Shown in pieces: positions 25,274 to 34,131 of a stretch of DNA of 64,000 nucleotides. Under the pieces are notes generated by a model. The model searched no databases. It saw only the letters and a list, made by a program, of their open reading frames with translations, and had not been told where the DNA came from. The stretch is from Chromobacterium alkanivorans (GTDB taxonomy: Bacteria; Pseudomonadota; Gammaproteobacteria; Burkholderiales; Chromobacteriaceae). Position numbers and translations under genes: made by a program. The stretch is taken from assembly GCF_016937655.1 (NCBI RefSeq), contig NZ_JAFHKL010000010.1, forward strand, positions 1 to 64,000, in the 5' to 3' direction. Numbering within the stretch: position 1 is the first letter of the stretch; every line of letters starts with the position of its first letter.

Positions 25274-25972
25274 ATGCCTTGTTGTGCAAGAATAGCGCTG
25301 TTGTTTGCGGCCTTGTCCGCGCTGGGGGGCTGCGTATCTCCCAAACCGTTGATTTCCGGGCCGACCAGCGCGGACCCCGCGCCTGTTCCCATGATTCAGA
25401 CCACCCCCGGCAGTCTGTATCAGCCCGGTCGTTACCGTTCCTATTTTCGCGACGATGTGCCGTCCCGCGTTGGCGACAGCCTGACCGTGGTGATTCAGGA
25501 GCGTGCCAGTTCCAGCCTGTCGGAAGAGGCCAGAGGCAGCAGGGATACCAGAATCGGCAACGAGGCGGGGGTGGAAATGGACGCGCCTGTCATCAACCGG
25601 ATGTTTGGCTGGTCTCCAGGGAAGAAATCCTTGTCCGGCCAACTGAGCGCTTCCGGAAACGAGAAGATGGATGGCCGAGGCAGCCGCAACAACAGCAGCA
25701 GCTTTACCAGTTCCATTTCCGTGACCGTGGTGGGGGTCTTGGCGAATGGCTATTTGCGGGTGAGCGGAGAAAAACAGGTCCAGATCAATGAGGACAGTGA
25801 ACAGATCCGTCTGTCCGGGACGGTGAATCCCCGCGATATCCAGCCTGGCAATTTGGTGTCTTCCACCAAGGTCACGGATGTTCGATTGGAGCAGCAGACC
25901 GCCGGCAATCAGAGCTTGTTTGCCAAGCCCGGCTGGCTGACTCGTTTTTTCATGAGCGTGCTGCCGTTCTGA
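25274..25972 (+). CDS. flgH: L-ring lipoprotein FlgH
   Basis: 232 residues with a lipoprotein signal (lipobox LGGC, acylated Cys20). FlgH landmarks are RVGDSLTVVIQERASSS near the N-terminus, SSISVTVVGVLANGYLRVSG, and RLSGTVNPRDIQPGNLVSST. It forms the outer-membrane L ring. Separated from flgI and placed behind a sigma-28 promoter, unlike canonical flgGHI order. Confidence 0.95.
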   Translation: MPCCARIALLFAALSALGGCVSPKPLISGPTSADPAPVPMIQTTPGSLYQPGRYRSYFRDDVPSRVGDSLTVVIQERASSSLSEEARGSRDTRIGNEAGVEMDAPVINRMFGWSPGKKSLSGQLSASGNEKMDGRGSRNNSSSFTSSISVTVVGVLANGYLRVSGEKQVQINEDSEQIRLSGTVNPRDIQPGNLVSSTKVTDVRLEQQTAGNQSLFAKPGWLTRFFMSVLPF

Positions 25973-26000
25973 TGCGGCGATTTGTTGAAATGGAGTGGTA

Positions 26001-26579
26001 ATGGATTACGCGGTATTGGATCAGGAAGAACTTTTCCAGTTGGCTTTGCAGGCGATGGAAAGTCAGCAGCATGCGGAAGCGGTGGCGCTGTTGAAGCAAG
26101 GCGTGCGCAACGATGGCGAAGATGCCCGCCTGCGTTACTTGCTGGGCGCGGAATACGCTCAGATCGGCTTGTTTGACCGCGCAGCGGCTGAAATGGAGCA
26201 AGCCGTGGTCCTGCAGCCTGGCTTGGTGATGGCGGTGTTCCAACTGGGCCTGTTGCATCTGACCCAGGGGCTGCCGGAGCGGGCAGAACAGGCGTGGCAG
26301 GGACTGGACGCGTTGGCGGCGGATCATCCGCTGCAGCTGTTCCGTCAGGGCTTGTCGCACCTGATTCGGGATGAGTTTGCCGACTGCCGGGAGCGCTTGA
26401 TGCTCGGCATCGCCGCCAACCAGGCCGCGCCGATGCTGAATGAGGACATGAAGCGGATTCTGGAGCAGATCGACGCTCAGCAGAGCGCCGTTCCGGAGAC
26501 GGAGCCGGCCGCGGGGGGCTCCGCGGGTACGCTGCTGCTTCGAGGCTATGCCTCCAGCGGAGACGACAAGCTGCATTGA
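26001..26579 (+). CDS. TPR-repeat protein, 192 aa
   Basis: Start chosen at the ATG at 26001 (MDYAVLDQEEL) with GGAG upstream. Contains about three tetratricopeptide-like helix pairs (QHAEAVALLKQGVRNDGEDA; LGAEYAQIGLFDRAAAEMEQ; LGLLHLTQGLPERAEQAWQG). No signal peptide, so cytoplasmic. It lies 28 bases after flgH in the same probable sigma-28 operon. TPR proteins serve as translocator chaperones in type III systems, but the role here is unknown. Confidence 0.75.
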   Translation: MDYAVLDQEELFQLALQAMESQQHAEAVALLKQGVRNDGEDARLRYLLGAEYAQIGLFDRAAAEMEQAVVLQPGLVMAVFQLGLLHLTQGLPERAEQAWQGLDALAADHPLQLFRQGLSHLIRDEFADCRERLMLGIAANQAAPMLNEDMKRILEQIDAQQSAVPETEPAAGGSAGTLLLRGYASSGDDKLH

Positions 26580-26606
26580 CGCGAAGGTTTTGCTGGAATT
26601 AAACGG

Positions 26607-26975
26607 ATGGAGCCGATAGACAAAGCCGGTATTTTGCAGCGCTTGTTGGCCAGAAACCGATTGGTAGAAGGCAGCAGGCCGGCTGCTCAGAAGTCCGCGC
26701 CGACAGCCAAGGCCGCCGGCAACGCCGATGTGCGTCGACAGATTGCCAAACAGTTGCGCGCCATCGATCCGACCTGGCCCGATGCGGAGTCGCGCGTGCT
26801 GGAGGTGCATGTGCGCGCTTTGCTGGCGGAAGAGTTTGGCGCGGGCGCGGCAACGGATCCGGCCTTTGGCGGATTGGTGGCGGATGTGGCTGCGGCGATT
26901 CGCCAGCATCCTCAATACGAAAAGCTGGCCGCGTATTTGCGGCAGCAATTGCAACAATCCCATAAGCAAGCATGA
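26607..26975 (+). CDS. Unknown small cytoplasmic protein, 122 aa
   Basis: Lysine/alanine-rich first 40 residues, then a helical domain (DVRRQIAKQLRAIDPTWPDA; RVLEVHVRALLAEEFGAG; VAAAIRQHPQYEKLAAYLRQ). No signal peptide or membrane helix. Ends overlapping the next gene by ATGA, so co-translated with two TPR genes and flgH. I do not recognise the family; an export chaperone or regulator is a guess from context only. Confidence 0.65.
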   Translation: MEPIDKAGILQRLLARNRLVEGSRPAAQKSAPTAKAAGNADVRRQIAKQLRAIDPTWPDAESRVLEVHVRALLAEEFGAGAATDPAFGGLVADVAAAIRQHPQYEKLAAYLRQQLQQSHKQA

Positions 26976-28114
26976 TGACCGAACTCAATCAGCGATTAAG
27001 CCAACTACAGGCTTATCTAGCGGCCGATCCGGCCAACCCTCATTTGCTGCTCGAACTGGCCGACCTCCATATGCAGGCCGGCAGCCAGCATGAGCATGAA
27101 GCTGCTTTGCAGCGCTTGTTCGCCGTGGCGCCTGGCCATATGGGCGGCCGCATCTTGCAGGGCGTCGGCTTGATGCGTCAGGGGCGCCTGGACGAGGCGG
27201 TGGCCGTGTTTCAAGCTTTGCGCGGCGATGGCGGGGACGATCCCGCCTTATGCTACAACCTGGCCTACGCGCTGATGCTGCAAGGACGTTACGAAGAGGC
27301 GGAGCCCCAAGCCGCGATGGCCGCCAAAAGCTTGGCGCTGCTGCCGCAGGCCGGACCGTTGCATGTCCGCGCCCTCCACTTTTTAGGACGGCTGGAAGAT
27401 GCGGTTTTAGTGGCGGAATCGGCTTTGCAACGGCATCCGGAGCATCTGAGCCTGTATGGCTTGTTGGCGACGCTGTATCTGGATCAAGAGAATCTGGCTG
27501 CGGCGGAAAGGGTGGCTCGCCAAGTGTTGGAGCTTGCGCCTGCCGATCCGGATGCGGCGACAGTGTTGGGCATGCTGGCCCTGAGCAAGCAGGACCTGAC
27601 CGTCGCGGGGCCCCTGCTGCGGCAGGCCTGCGCCAGTAAACCGAATTCAGGTCGGGCCCAGATGGGACTGGGGCTGGTGTCCATGCTGGAGGGCCAACTG
27701 GATGAGGCAGAGTCCAAGGTGGTTCAAGCGCTGCGCGCAATGCCGGGACATGTGGGCAGCTGGCATGTGCTGGCTTGGTGCCGAATCTTGAGCAATCGTC
27801 CCTTGGAGGCCAAGGAGGCGTTGCAAGAGGCGCTGCGGCTGGATCGTAATTTTGCCGATACTCATGGCGGCCTCGCCATCGTCGAGATCATGGAAGGGCG
27901 CCTGCAAGAAGCGCAGCAGTCCGTCAGGCGGGCGCTGGGACTCAATGCCGGCAGTTTTCCCGCCCAATACGCCCAGAGTTTGTTGCTGCAGTCCGCGGGC
28001 CAGGCGGAACAGGCCAGGGCCATTCATGAGCGTTTGTTGAATAGCGAGGTGTTGCCGGATGGCACCAAATTGAATGAGGCGGTGGCCAAGGCCATGGCCT
28101 TGTCTTCGTTTTGA
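26972..28114 (+). CDS. TPR-repeat protein, 380 aa
   Basis: A solenoid of roughly nine to ten TPR-like units covering the whole protein (for example LSLYGLLATLYLDQENLAAA; LGLVSMLEGQLDEAESKVVQ; GGLAIVEIMEGRLQEAQQSV). No signal peptide or catalytic domain. The ATGA overlap with the 122-aa gene ties it to the flgH operon. The length and lack of other domains suggest a scaffold or multi-partner adapter. Confidence 0.8.
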   Translation: MMTELNQRLSQLQAYLAADPANPHLLLELADLHMQAGSQHEHEAALQRLFAVAPGHMGGRILQGVGLMRQGRLDEAVAVFQALRGDGGDDPALCYNLAYALMLQGRYEEAEPQAAMAAKSLALLPQAGPLHVRALHFLGRLEDAVLVAESALQRHPEHLSLYGLLATLYLDQENLAAAERVARQVLELAPADPDAATVLGMLALSKQDLTVAGPLLRQACASKPNSGRAQMGLGLVSMLEGQLDEAESKVVQALRAMPGHVGSWHVLAWCRILSNRPLEAKEALQEALRLDRNFADTHGGLAIVEIMEGRLQEAQQSVRRALGLNAGSFPAQYAQSLLLQSAGQAEQARAIHERLLNSEVLPDGTKLNEAVAKAMALSSF

Positions 28115-28193
28115 GCGCAATGTCGGCTCATTGAACCGACGTCTTCGTCTTTGGCTTGCCCTATTGGCTGACGAGTAAACACGGAGTCGTGAT

Positions 28194-28349
28194 ATGGAAT
28201 GGCCTCTGGTCCCCTGGTGGATCGGGGGCTTTTTTTATTTCATGCAGTTTTTTTGTACCGGATTGAAGTGGCGCTTGTTTTTTCTGCCGCTCCGGACTGT
28301 GCCGGGCTTGATTGCGATGTGGATAGGGTCGGTGAGGTGCGAAGGGTAG
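28194..28349 (+). CDS. Possible 51-aa Trp/Phe-rich membrane peptide
   Basis: ATG with a GGAG ribosome-binding site seven bases upstream, reading MEWPLVPWWIGGFFYFMQFF and then a basic/hydrophobic half ending in a TAG at 28347. The product would be a single-pass, tryptophan-rich membrane peptide. The same DNA contains gtcccc...gggggctttttttattt (28209-28240), which could instead be the terminator of the TPR operon; the T-run is what encodes the Phe-rich part. The two readings compete. Confidence 0.35.
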   Translation: MEWPLVPWWIGGFFYFMQFFCTGLKWRLFFLPLRTVPGLIAMWIGSVRCEG

Positions 28350-28814
28350 TATGCAGGCATAACACTGCTAATGATCTCAACCGCGATGCTCTTGACAAGG
28401 CGAGAGCTTGAAGTCGCTGAGACGCAGAATTCAATCGTCGCGGAGAAGCGGGTGTGGCGCTTGTACTTGATGGAGGCTGGCCGAATGAGGAGGGGGGCGG
28501 AACACCCGGGCTGACTGCGGAGGCGCTGGGTGTTGAGCTGGGATGCTTGGAGGATATGGTTATTTTGTGGTAAGTCCGCTATGTAATTTTTCTTGATATC
28601 CGTCACATGATGAATATGTTAATTTTTTTTATCCTATGATTTTTCGACTAGGAATTTTGTTTGCATCTTTTTGTGTTTTCTTGGTTTTTTAGGAGGAATC
28701 CTATTCTTGCGGCTGAAGGCGATTAAGTAACATCGGCCTGTCTTTTTTCTGCTCGAAAGAAATTTATCTCAGCAGACCGGAAAGATATTTTTAATGTCAA
28801 TGGAGAGTGGTTTC
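28350..28814. other. AT-rich fimbrial operon leader
   Basis: No gene seen. The stretch 28560-28800 is strongly AT-rich with long T-runs, clearly unlike its surroundings, and precedes the pilin gene. It probably holds the fimbrial promoter and its regulation (the kind of DNA bound by H-NS-type silencers). No invertible-element inverted repeats were recognised by eye. Confidence 0.5.
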
Positions 28815-29336
28815 ATGAAGAAAATCGTCGTTTTGGCCAGTTTATGCCTGCCGGCTTTAGCTTTGGCGGATAACACCATTAATTTCCAGGGCGAAGTGAC
28901 TTCGCAAACCTGCACGGTGGATATCAATGGCAACGCCACCAGCCCGCTGGTGCTGTTGCCGACGGTGCCGACGACCAGTCTCGCCAAGACCGGTGACGTG
29001 GCCGGGGAAACCGACTTCACCATCCGCCTGACCGGCTGCGAAGCGGCGCCCGCTGGCGGCACCAAGATCAATACCGTGTTCGTCGCCAACAGCCTGACCA
29101 CGGGCGGCAATATCGGCAACGTCGGCTCCGCCGGCAAGGTGGCGCTGCAGTTGCTGGACCCGGCCGCGCCGGCTACCCCGTTCAACCTGACCGGCGGTTA
29201 CAAGGCGCCGGGCCTGGAGTTGAAGGCAGGCGAGACCACTGCCGAGCATAAGTTCGCCGTCCGCTACTATGCCGAAGACACCGTTACCGCCGGTTCGGTG
29301 TTGGGCAGCGTGCAGTATGCGGTTTCCTACTTGTAA
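28815..29336 (+). CDS. Major fimbrial subunit (type 1-like pilin)
   Basis: 173 residues from the ATG at 28815 (MKKIVVLASLCLPALALA), chosen because GGAGAG lies seven bases upstream and it gives a signal peptide cleaved after ALA. The mature N-terminus has NTINFQGEVTSQTCTVDING, the donor-strand/first-strand pattern of chaperone-usher pilins; the two expected cysteines are in SQTCTV and LTGCEA, and it ends in a typical VQYAVSYL strand. First gene of the operon. Confidence 0.92.
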   Translation: MKKIVVLASLCLPALALADNTINFQGEVTSQTCTVDINGNATSPLVLLPTVPTTSLAKTGDVAGETDFTIRLTGCEAAPAGGTKINTVFVANSLTTGGNIGNVGSAGKVALQLLDPAAPATPFNLTGGYKAPGLELKAGETTAEHKFAVRYYAEDTVTAGSVLGSVQYAVSYL

Positions 29337-30108
29337 ACGCAGCAGCCTGCCGGAGCGCGGCGCGTCTAACGCCGCCGCGCTCCGGCGCGCGCTGCTGCCG
29401 GCGCTGATCCTGCTGGCCGCGTGGCCGGCGGCCTGGGCCAGCGTGGTGCTGAACAATACCCGCATCGTCTACCCAGGGCAGGCCCGCGAGAGCAGCATCC
29501 AGCTGCGCAACGAGGACGAGATACCCAATGTGGTGCAAGTGTGGCTGGACGCCGGCGACGTGGATTCCACGCCGGAACGCGCCACGGCGCCGTTCGCGGC
29601 GATGCCGTCGGTGTTCCGCATGGAGCCCAAGGCCGGCCAGACCGTGAGGCTGGTGTTCGACGGCAGCGAGCTGCCGCAGGACCGGGAGTCGGTCTACTAC
29701 TTCAATATGCTGCAAATTCCATCGGTCAACCGCGAGTTCTCCGAGCAAAACCAGATGCTGGTGATGCTGCGCAGCCGGCTCAAGCTGTTTTACCGTCCAG
29801 CAGGCATCCAGGGACGAGTTGAGCAGGCGTCCAGCCAGTTGAGCTTCTCCTTGCAACGCCAGGGGCGCGGCTGGCAACTGCATGCCGACAACCGCAGCGG
29901 CTATTACCTGTCGCTGATAGGCGGCGAGGTAATGAGCGGCGGCAAGGCGCATGCCTTCAGAGCCGACATGCTGGCGCCGTTTGCTCGCGCCAGCTGGCCG
30001 GTGCCGGGGCTGACGCAGGCCGGCGCGCGGCTCTCCGTGCGTTTCAAGCATGTCAATGATTACGGTGGCGTGAACGAGGTAGAGTCTGCCGCCGTGGCAG
30101 TGGAATGA
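29317..30108 (+). CDS. Periplasmic fimbrial chaperone (PapD-like), first
   Basis: 263 residues from the ATG at 29317, which lies inside the 3' end of the pilin gene; the true start may be slightly later. Signal segment about 25-45 (LPALILLAAWPAAWA). The N-terminal Ig domain has VVLNNTRIVYPGQARESSIQ, the conserved V-F-R-M-E-P, the LPQDRESVYYFNMLQIP motif and a C-terminal NRSGYYLSL strand, all PapD family. It donates a strand to pilins and delivers them to the usher. Confidence 0.9.
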   Translation: MRFPTCKRSSLPERGASNAAALRRALLPALILLAAWPAAWASVVLNNTRIVYPGQARESSIQLRNEDEIPNVVQVWLDAGDVDSTPERATAPFAAMPSVFRMEPKAGQTVRLVFDGSELPQDRESVYYFNMLQIPSVNREFSEQNQMLVMLRSRLKLFYRPAGIQGRVEQASSQLSFSLQRQGRGWQLHADNRSGYYLSLIGGEVMSGGKAHAFRADMLAPFARASWPVPGLTQAGARLSVRFKHVNDYGGVNEVESAAVAVE

Positions 30109-30118
30109 TTTCCCGGAT

Positions 30119-32701
30119 ATGACTCCAAATAGCTATCGCAGTCAGTGGTTTCCTGGCCTTCCCCCGGTGTTGGCCGCCAGCGTGGCCTGCTTGACGCCTG
30201 GCCTGGCCTGGGCCGAGCCGGGCAGTGCCGCCGAGAAGACCGCGCCGGCGCTGCTGGCGTATCGCTTCGACAGCCGTTTGTTGCTGGGCTCCTCGCTGGC
30301 GAACGGTCTTGAGCGTTTCAACACGCCCAATCAAATGGACCCCGGCGACTATCTGGTGGACGTCTTCGTCAACGGCGCTTTTCTTTCCCGCCAGACGGTG
30401 AGCTTCCGGCGTGAAGGCGAACACCCCACTTCCGCCTGTCTGGACCAGGCCTTCCTGCTCAAGGCTGGGGTGCTGGCGGAAAGCCTGCCGCCGGACGAGG
30501 ACGCGGCGGCGGCATGCTGGCCGCTGGCCCTGCGCATTCCCGGCGCCGGCAGCGTGTTCGACCTGCCGCGCTTGCGTTTGGAGCTGTCGGTGCCGCAGGC
30601 GGCGATGAAAAGACGGGCGCGCGGTTATGTGGCGGAAGAGGATCTGGACGCCGGCGCGGCGATAGGCTTCGTCAACTACGACGCCAACAGCTATCGCTCC
30701 AGCAGCGGCGACGTCAGCAACACCTATCATTACGTCTCCGCCGACGCCGGGGTGAACCTGGGGCTGTGGCGCTTGCGCCAGCAATCCAACTACAGTGGCG
30801 GCATGGCCGGCGGCGGGGGCTGGAATCATATCCGCAGCTATGCGCAGCGCGCCTTGCCCGTCTGGCAGAGCGAGCTGACGCTGGGGGAGAGCTCCACTGG
30901 CGGCAGTCTGCTGAGCGGGCTCAGTTTCCGCGGCGTGCAACTGAGCAGCGACGACCGGATGCTGCCGGAGTCCTTGCGCGGTTACGCGCCAGTGGTGCGC
31001 GGCGTGGCGGACAGCAATGCCCGGGTGGTGGTGCGCCAGGGCAAGCAGGAGATTTATCAGACCGTGGTGGCGCCGGGTCCCTTTGTGATCGACGACCTGT
31101 TCCCCACCAGCTACCAGGGCGACCTGGACGTGGAGATCACCGAGGCGGACGGGCAGGTGAAGCGGTTTACCGTGCCCTTCGCCGCGGTGCCGGGATCGAT
31201 GCGGCCGGGCCAGACCCGTTACAGCCTGACGCTGGGTCAACTGCGCAACGCCTTGGACGACAAGCCAGTGTTCGCCGATTTCACCTATCAGCGCGGCGTC
31301 AACAATGCGTTGACCGCCAATATGGGCGCGCGGGCGGCTTCCCATTACACCGCCTTGCTGGGCGGCATGGTGTGGGGGTCCAGCTATGGCGCACTGGGCG
31401 CGGACGCCACCTATTCACGCTCCCGCGACGGCGACGGCAGCCTGAACCATGGCTGGCGCGCGGCCCTGTCGTATAGCCACACCATCCAGCCCACCGCCAC
31501 CTCCATCACCTTGGCCGGCTATCGCTACTCCACTCGCGGCTACCGCGATCTGGTCGACGCCCTGGGCGCGCGGCAGGCTTTTCAACGCGGCGAGACCTGG
31601 AATTCCAGCACCTTCCAGCAGCGCAACCAGTTCACCGTCAGCGTCAACCAGCGGCTGGGCGGTTACGGCAGCCTGGGGCTGTCCGCCGCGATCAGCGATT
31701 ACTACAACGGCAAGGAGCGGGATACCCAGTTGCAGCTCAGCTACCAGAACCAGTTCCGTTCCATCAGCTACGGGGTGTCGGTATCGCGTCAGCGCATGGG
31801 GCAGTGGCAAACCGGCGGTTCGGCGTTTCAGCCGCTGGACAGCGGGCGAGTTCGCAATACGGTGATGTTCAATCTGTCGATGCCGCTTGGCAAGGTCCGG
31901 CGCGCGCCGATGCTGGCGGCGTCAATGAGCCGCAGCGAGGGCGAGCGCAATCTGCAATTGTCGCTCAGCGGCACCGCGGACGAGGCGCAGACGGTCAGCT
32001 ACGGCGTCAACGCTTCGCACAACTCGCAGAGCAGTGCAGGCGCGTTCGGCGCCAATGTGCAAAAGCGTTTCCCGCTGGCCACGGTGGGCGGCAGCTATTC
32101 ACGCGGCCGCAATTTCACCCAAACCGGCGCCAGCGCGCGCGGCGCGCTGGCGGTGCACCGCGGCGGCGTGACTTTCGGTCCTTATCTGAGCGAAACCTTC
32201 GGCCTGGTGGAAGCGCCCGGCGCCAGCGGCGCGGCGGTGCGCAACGGCATGGGCGCCACCGTGGACCGCGCCGGCTACGCGCTGATCCCGTCGCTGACGC
32301 CGTATCGCTACAACGACGTGGCGCTGGACAGCAAGGGCCTGGCCGATGGGGTGGAACTGCAGGGCGACCAGTTGCGCACCGCGCCGTACGCCGGCGCGGC
32401 TGTCAGGCTGAAGTTCGCCACCCGCCGCGGCCAGGCGCTGCTGATCAAGGGCCGGCTGGCCGACGGCTCGGTCTTGCCGATGGGCGCGATGGTGTACGCG
32501 GAAGACGGCGCCAATATCGGCATGGTGGGCCAGGGCGGGCAGGCCTATGCGCGAGTGGCCGCGCGCAAGGCCACGCTGCGGGTGAAATGGGGCGAAACGG
32601 CGGACAGCCAATGCGCGTTGCCGTACGCGCTGCAAGACGATGCCGCCAGCCGGCCCATCATCCGCCTGGAGGCGGAGTGCGCGCCGCTGGCCAAACAATG
32701 A
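30119..32701 (+). CDS. Outer-membrane fimbrial usher (FimD/PapC family)
   Basis: 860 residues with a signal peptide (through AWA). The N-terminal periplasmic domain (FNTPNQMDPGDYLVDVFVNG) is followed by a 24-strand barrel, a plug region with VRGVADSNARVVVRQGKQEI and GPFVIDDLFPTSYQGDLDVE, then C-terminal domains. These are standard usher signatures. It forms the pore that polymerises and exports the fimbria. Its stop overlaps the next start (ATGA). Confidence 0.96.
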   Translation: MTPNSYRSQWFPGLPPVLAASVACLTPGLAWAEPGSAAEKTAPALLAYRFDSRLLLGSSLANGLERFNTPNQMDPGDYLVDVFVNGAFLSRQTVSFRREGEHPTSACLDQAFLLKAGVLAESLPPDEDAAAACWPLALRIPGAGSVFDLPRLRLELSVPQAAMKRRARGYVAEEDLDAGAAIGFVNYDANSYRSSSGDVSNTYHYVSADAGVNLGLWRLRQQSNYSGGMAGGGGWNHIRSYAQRALPVWQSELTLGESSTGGSLLSGLSFRGVQLSSDDRMLPESLRGYAPVVRGVADSNARVVVRQGKQEIYQTVVAPGPFVIDDLFPTSYQGDLDVEITEADGQVKRFTVPFAAVPGSMRPGQTRYSLTLGQLRNALDDKPVFADFTYQRGVNNALTANMGARAASHYTALLGGMVWGSSYGALGADATYSRSRDGDGSLNHGWRAALSYSHTIQPTATSITLAGYRYSTRGYRDLVDALGARQAFQRGETWNSSTFQQRNQFTVSVNQRLGGYGSLGLSAAISDYYNGKERDTQLQLSYQNQFRSISYGVSVSRQRMGQWQTGGSAFQPLDSGRVRNTVMFNLSMPLGKVRRAPMLAASMSRSEGERNLQLSLSGTADEAQTVSYGVNASHNSQSSAGAFGANVQKRFPLATVGGSYSRGRNFTQTGASARGALAVHRGGVTFGPYLSETFGLVEAPGASGAAVRNGMGATVDRAGYALIPSLTPYRYNDVALDSKGLADGVELQGDQLRTAPYAGAAVRLKFATRRGQALLIKGRLADGSVLPMGAMVYAEDGANIGMVGQGGQAYARVAARKATLRVKWGETADSQCALPYALQDDAASRPIIRLEAECAPLAKQ

Positions 32702-34131
32702 GGGCAGAGATGACAGTTCAATCCGATGCAATGGTGCGTCGCCGCGTCGCCGCCGTGTTGCTGGCTTTGCTGGGAGGCGTGTTGTGGTGCGCGCAGGCGG
32801 AGGCCGCCTGTTATCGCGTGTCGCGCTCTACGCCGACGACTGACACCGGTGCTGTCGACTATGTCGAGCCCGGCAAGGGCTTGGTACGGGTTTGGGAAGG
32901 CGCGCACGATACCTCGGGAAAGGGCGCGATGGCGATGACCATCAATATCAATAACGAGGTGTTTCAGCCAGACGGCACCTTGCTGGCCAGCAAGGTACTG
33001 AGCATTTTCGACTTGGGGTCCGGCCATGTCGGCGGCTATGCGCCGGAGCAAGTGCTGTTTCGCTGTCGGCCGACAGAAAATCCGAGTACTTTTTACGAAT
33101 ATTACTCGACCAATGGCGACAACAGTTGGGCCGGCAAGGACGAGGAGGGCAGCGCCATCGGCTTGCCGGAGTCCTATCGCACCGTACAGCGCGGGCTGAT
33201 GGCGCGGGTGACCAATCTGAACACCGGCGAGTACGCGTCGCGTTATTGGAAACGGCGGCCGCTGGAGCTCGATATGGCGCGCGACAAGGATTCGAAAGGC
33301 TGGTATCTGATCAAGGCCAGGCACTTCAGCAATTACAAGGTGGAGTTCTTCAAATACAGCCAGTCCAAGGGCTCGGGAGACAGCGGCTGGCAAGATGGCC
33401 AGGATGGTCAGAATTGGAATTATTCGCAGCCCATCGCCTATAGCGCGTTTCAAGGCGGCGGCATGTCGCCGGATTTGAAGCCGGGGGCAGACCACGCATC
33501 GCAGTACTCAGGCTTCTATAGCGCCTGGCCAGGGGCCATCAATCCATATCAAACCGTCAAGGTGCGCCGTAGCGCCAGCTGCCGCGTAGTAACGGCGACG
33601 CCGGTGGTGGCTTTCCCGCCCATCAGCGCGGCGGAACTGGAGAAGGGTGGGCAGCGCATGCTGCCTATCGAGATCAAGCTGCAATGCCAGACCGGCGCGC
33701 CGGCAAATACCGGCCTGACTGGTTTCCAAAGCGGCACCGGAGCTAGACAGACGGCGATGGGGGTGCTGGTGCAAGCGGCCAATTACCTGGCGGCGCAGAG
33801 CGAGGGCCTGGGCGTTCCCGGCGGCAGCGGGGTTACCCACCTGCTATCCGACGGCTATGGCGACAATCCGGCGGTGGCCACCGGCGTGGGCGTGGCGTTG
33901 AGTCGGCCGAGCGGTCAAAAGCTGAACTGGTTGAGCAGCGAGTGGATCACCGGCGGCGGCGGCGCCGCCGGCTGGTATCCGGTGTTGCAGGATGCCGACG
34001 CATCGGGTAGCCAGGATGGACTGACCAGCTATCACGCGCGGATGCGTGCGACGCTGATCCGTTTGCCGGGCAAGAAGGTCAAGGCCGGCTCTTTGAACGC
34101 GACTGCGCAGGTGGTGATCCGTGTCCAGTAG
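32698..34131 (+). CDS. Large fimbrial tip protein / putative adhesin
   Basis: 477 residues counted from the ATG overlapping the usher stop; 32710 or 32731 are alternative starts. Signal peptide ends AEAA before CYRVSRS. The N-terminal 280 residues are aromatic-rich and unlike known pilins; the C-terminal part (SCRVVTATPVVAFPPI; IEIKLQCQT; ending LNATAQVVIRVQ) looks like a pilin domain. The two-domain plan and its place after the usher indicate a tip adhesin. Ligand unknown. Confidence 0.8.
   Translation: MRAEMTVQSDAMVRRRVAAVLLALLGGVLWCAQAEAACYRVSRSTPTTDTGAVDYVEPGKGLVRVWEGAHDTSGKGAMAMTININNEVFQPDGTLLASKVLSIFDLGSGHVGGYAPEQVLFRCRPTENPSTFYEYYSTNGDNSWAGKDEEGSAIGLPESYRTVQRGLMARVTNLNTGEYASRYWKRRPLELDMARDKDSKGWYLIKARHFSNYKVEFFKYSQSKGSGDSGWQDGQDGQNWNYSQPIAYSAFQGGGMSPDLKPGADHASQYSGFYSAWPGAINPYQTVKVRRSASCRVVTATPVVAFPPISAAELEKGGQRMLPIEIKLQCQTGAPANTGLTGFQSGTGARQTAMGVLVQAANYLAAQSEGLGVPGGSGVTHLLSDGYGDNPAVATGVGVALSRPSGQKLNWLSSEWITGGGGAAGWYPVLQDADASGSQDGLTSYHARMRATLIRLPGKKVKAGSLNATAQVVIRVQ

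Noticed and set aside
28235-28606. 123-codon minus-strand frame in the gap before the fimbrial operon
   Set aside because: Product has no domain or start signal; DNA composition is intergenic and AT-rich.
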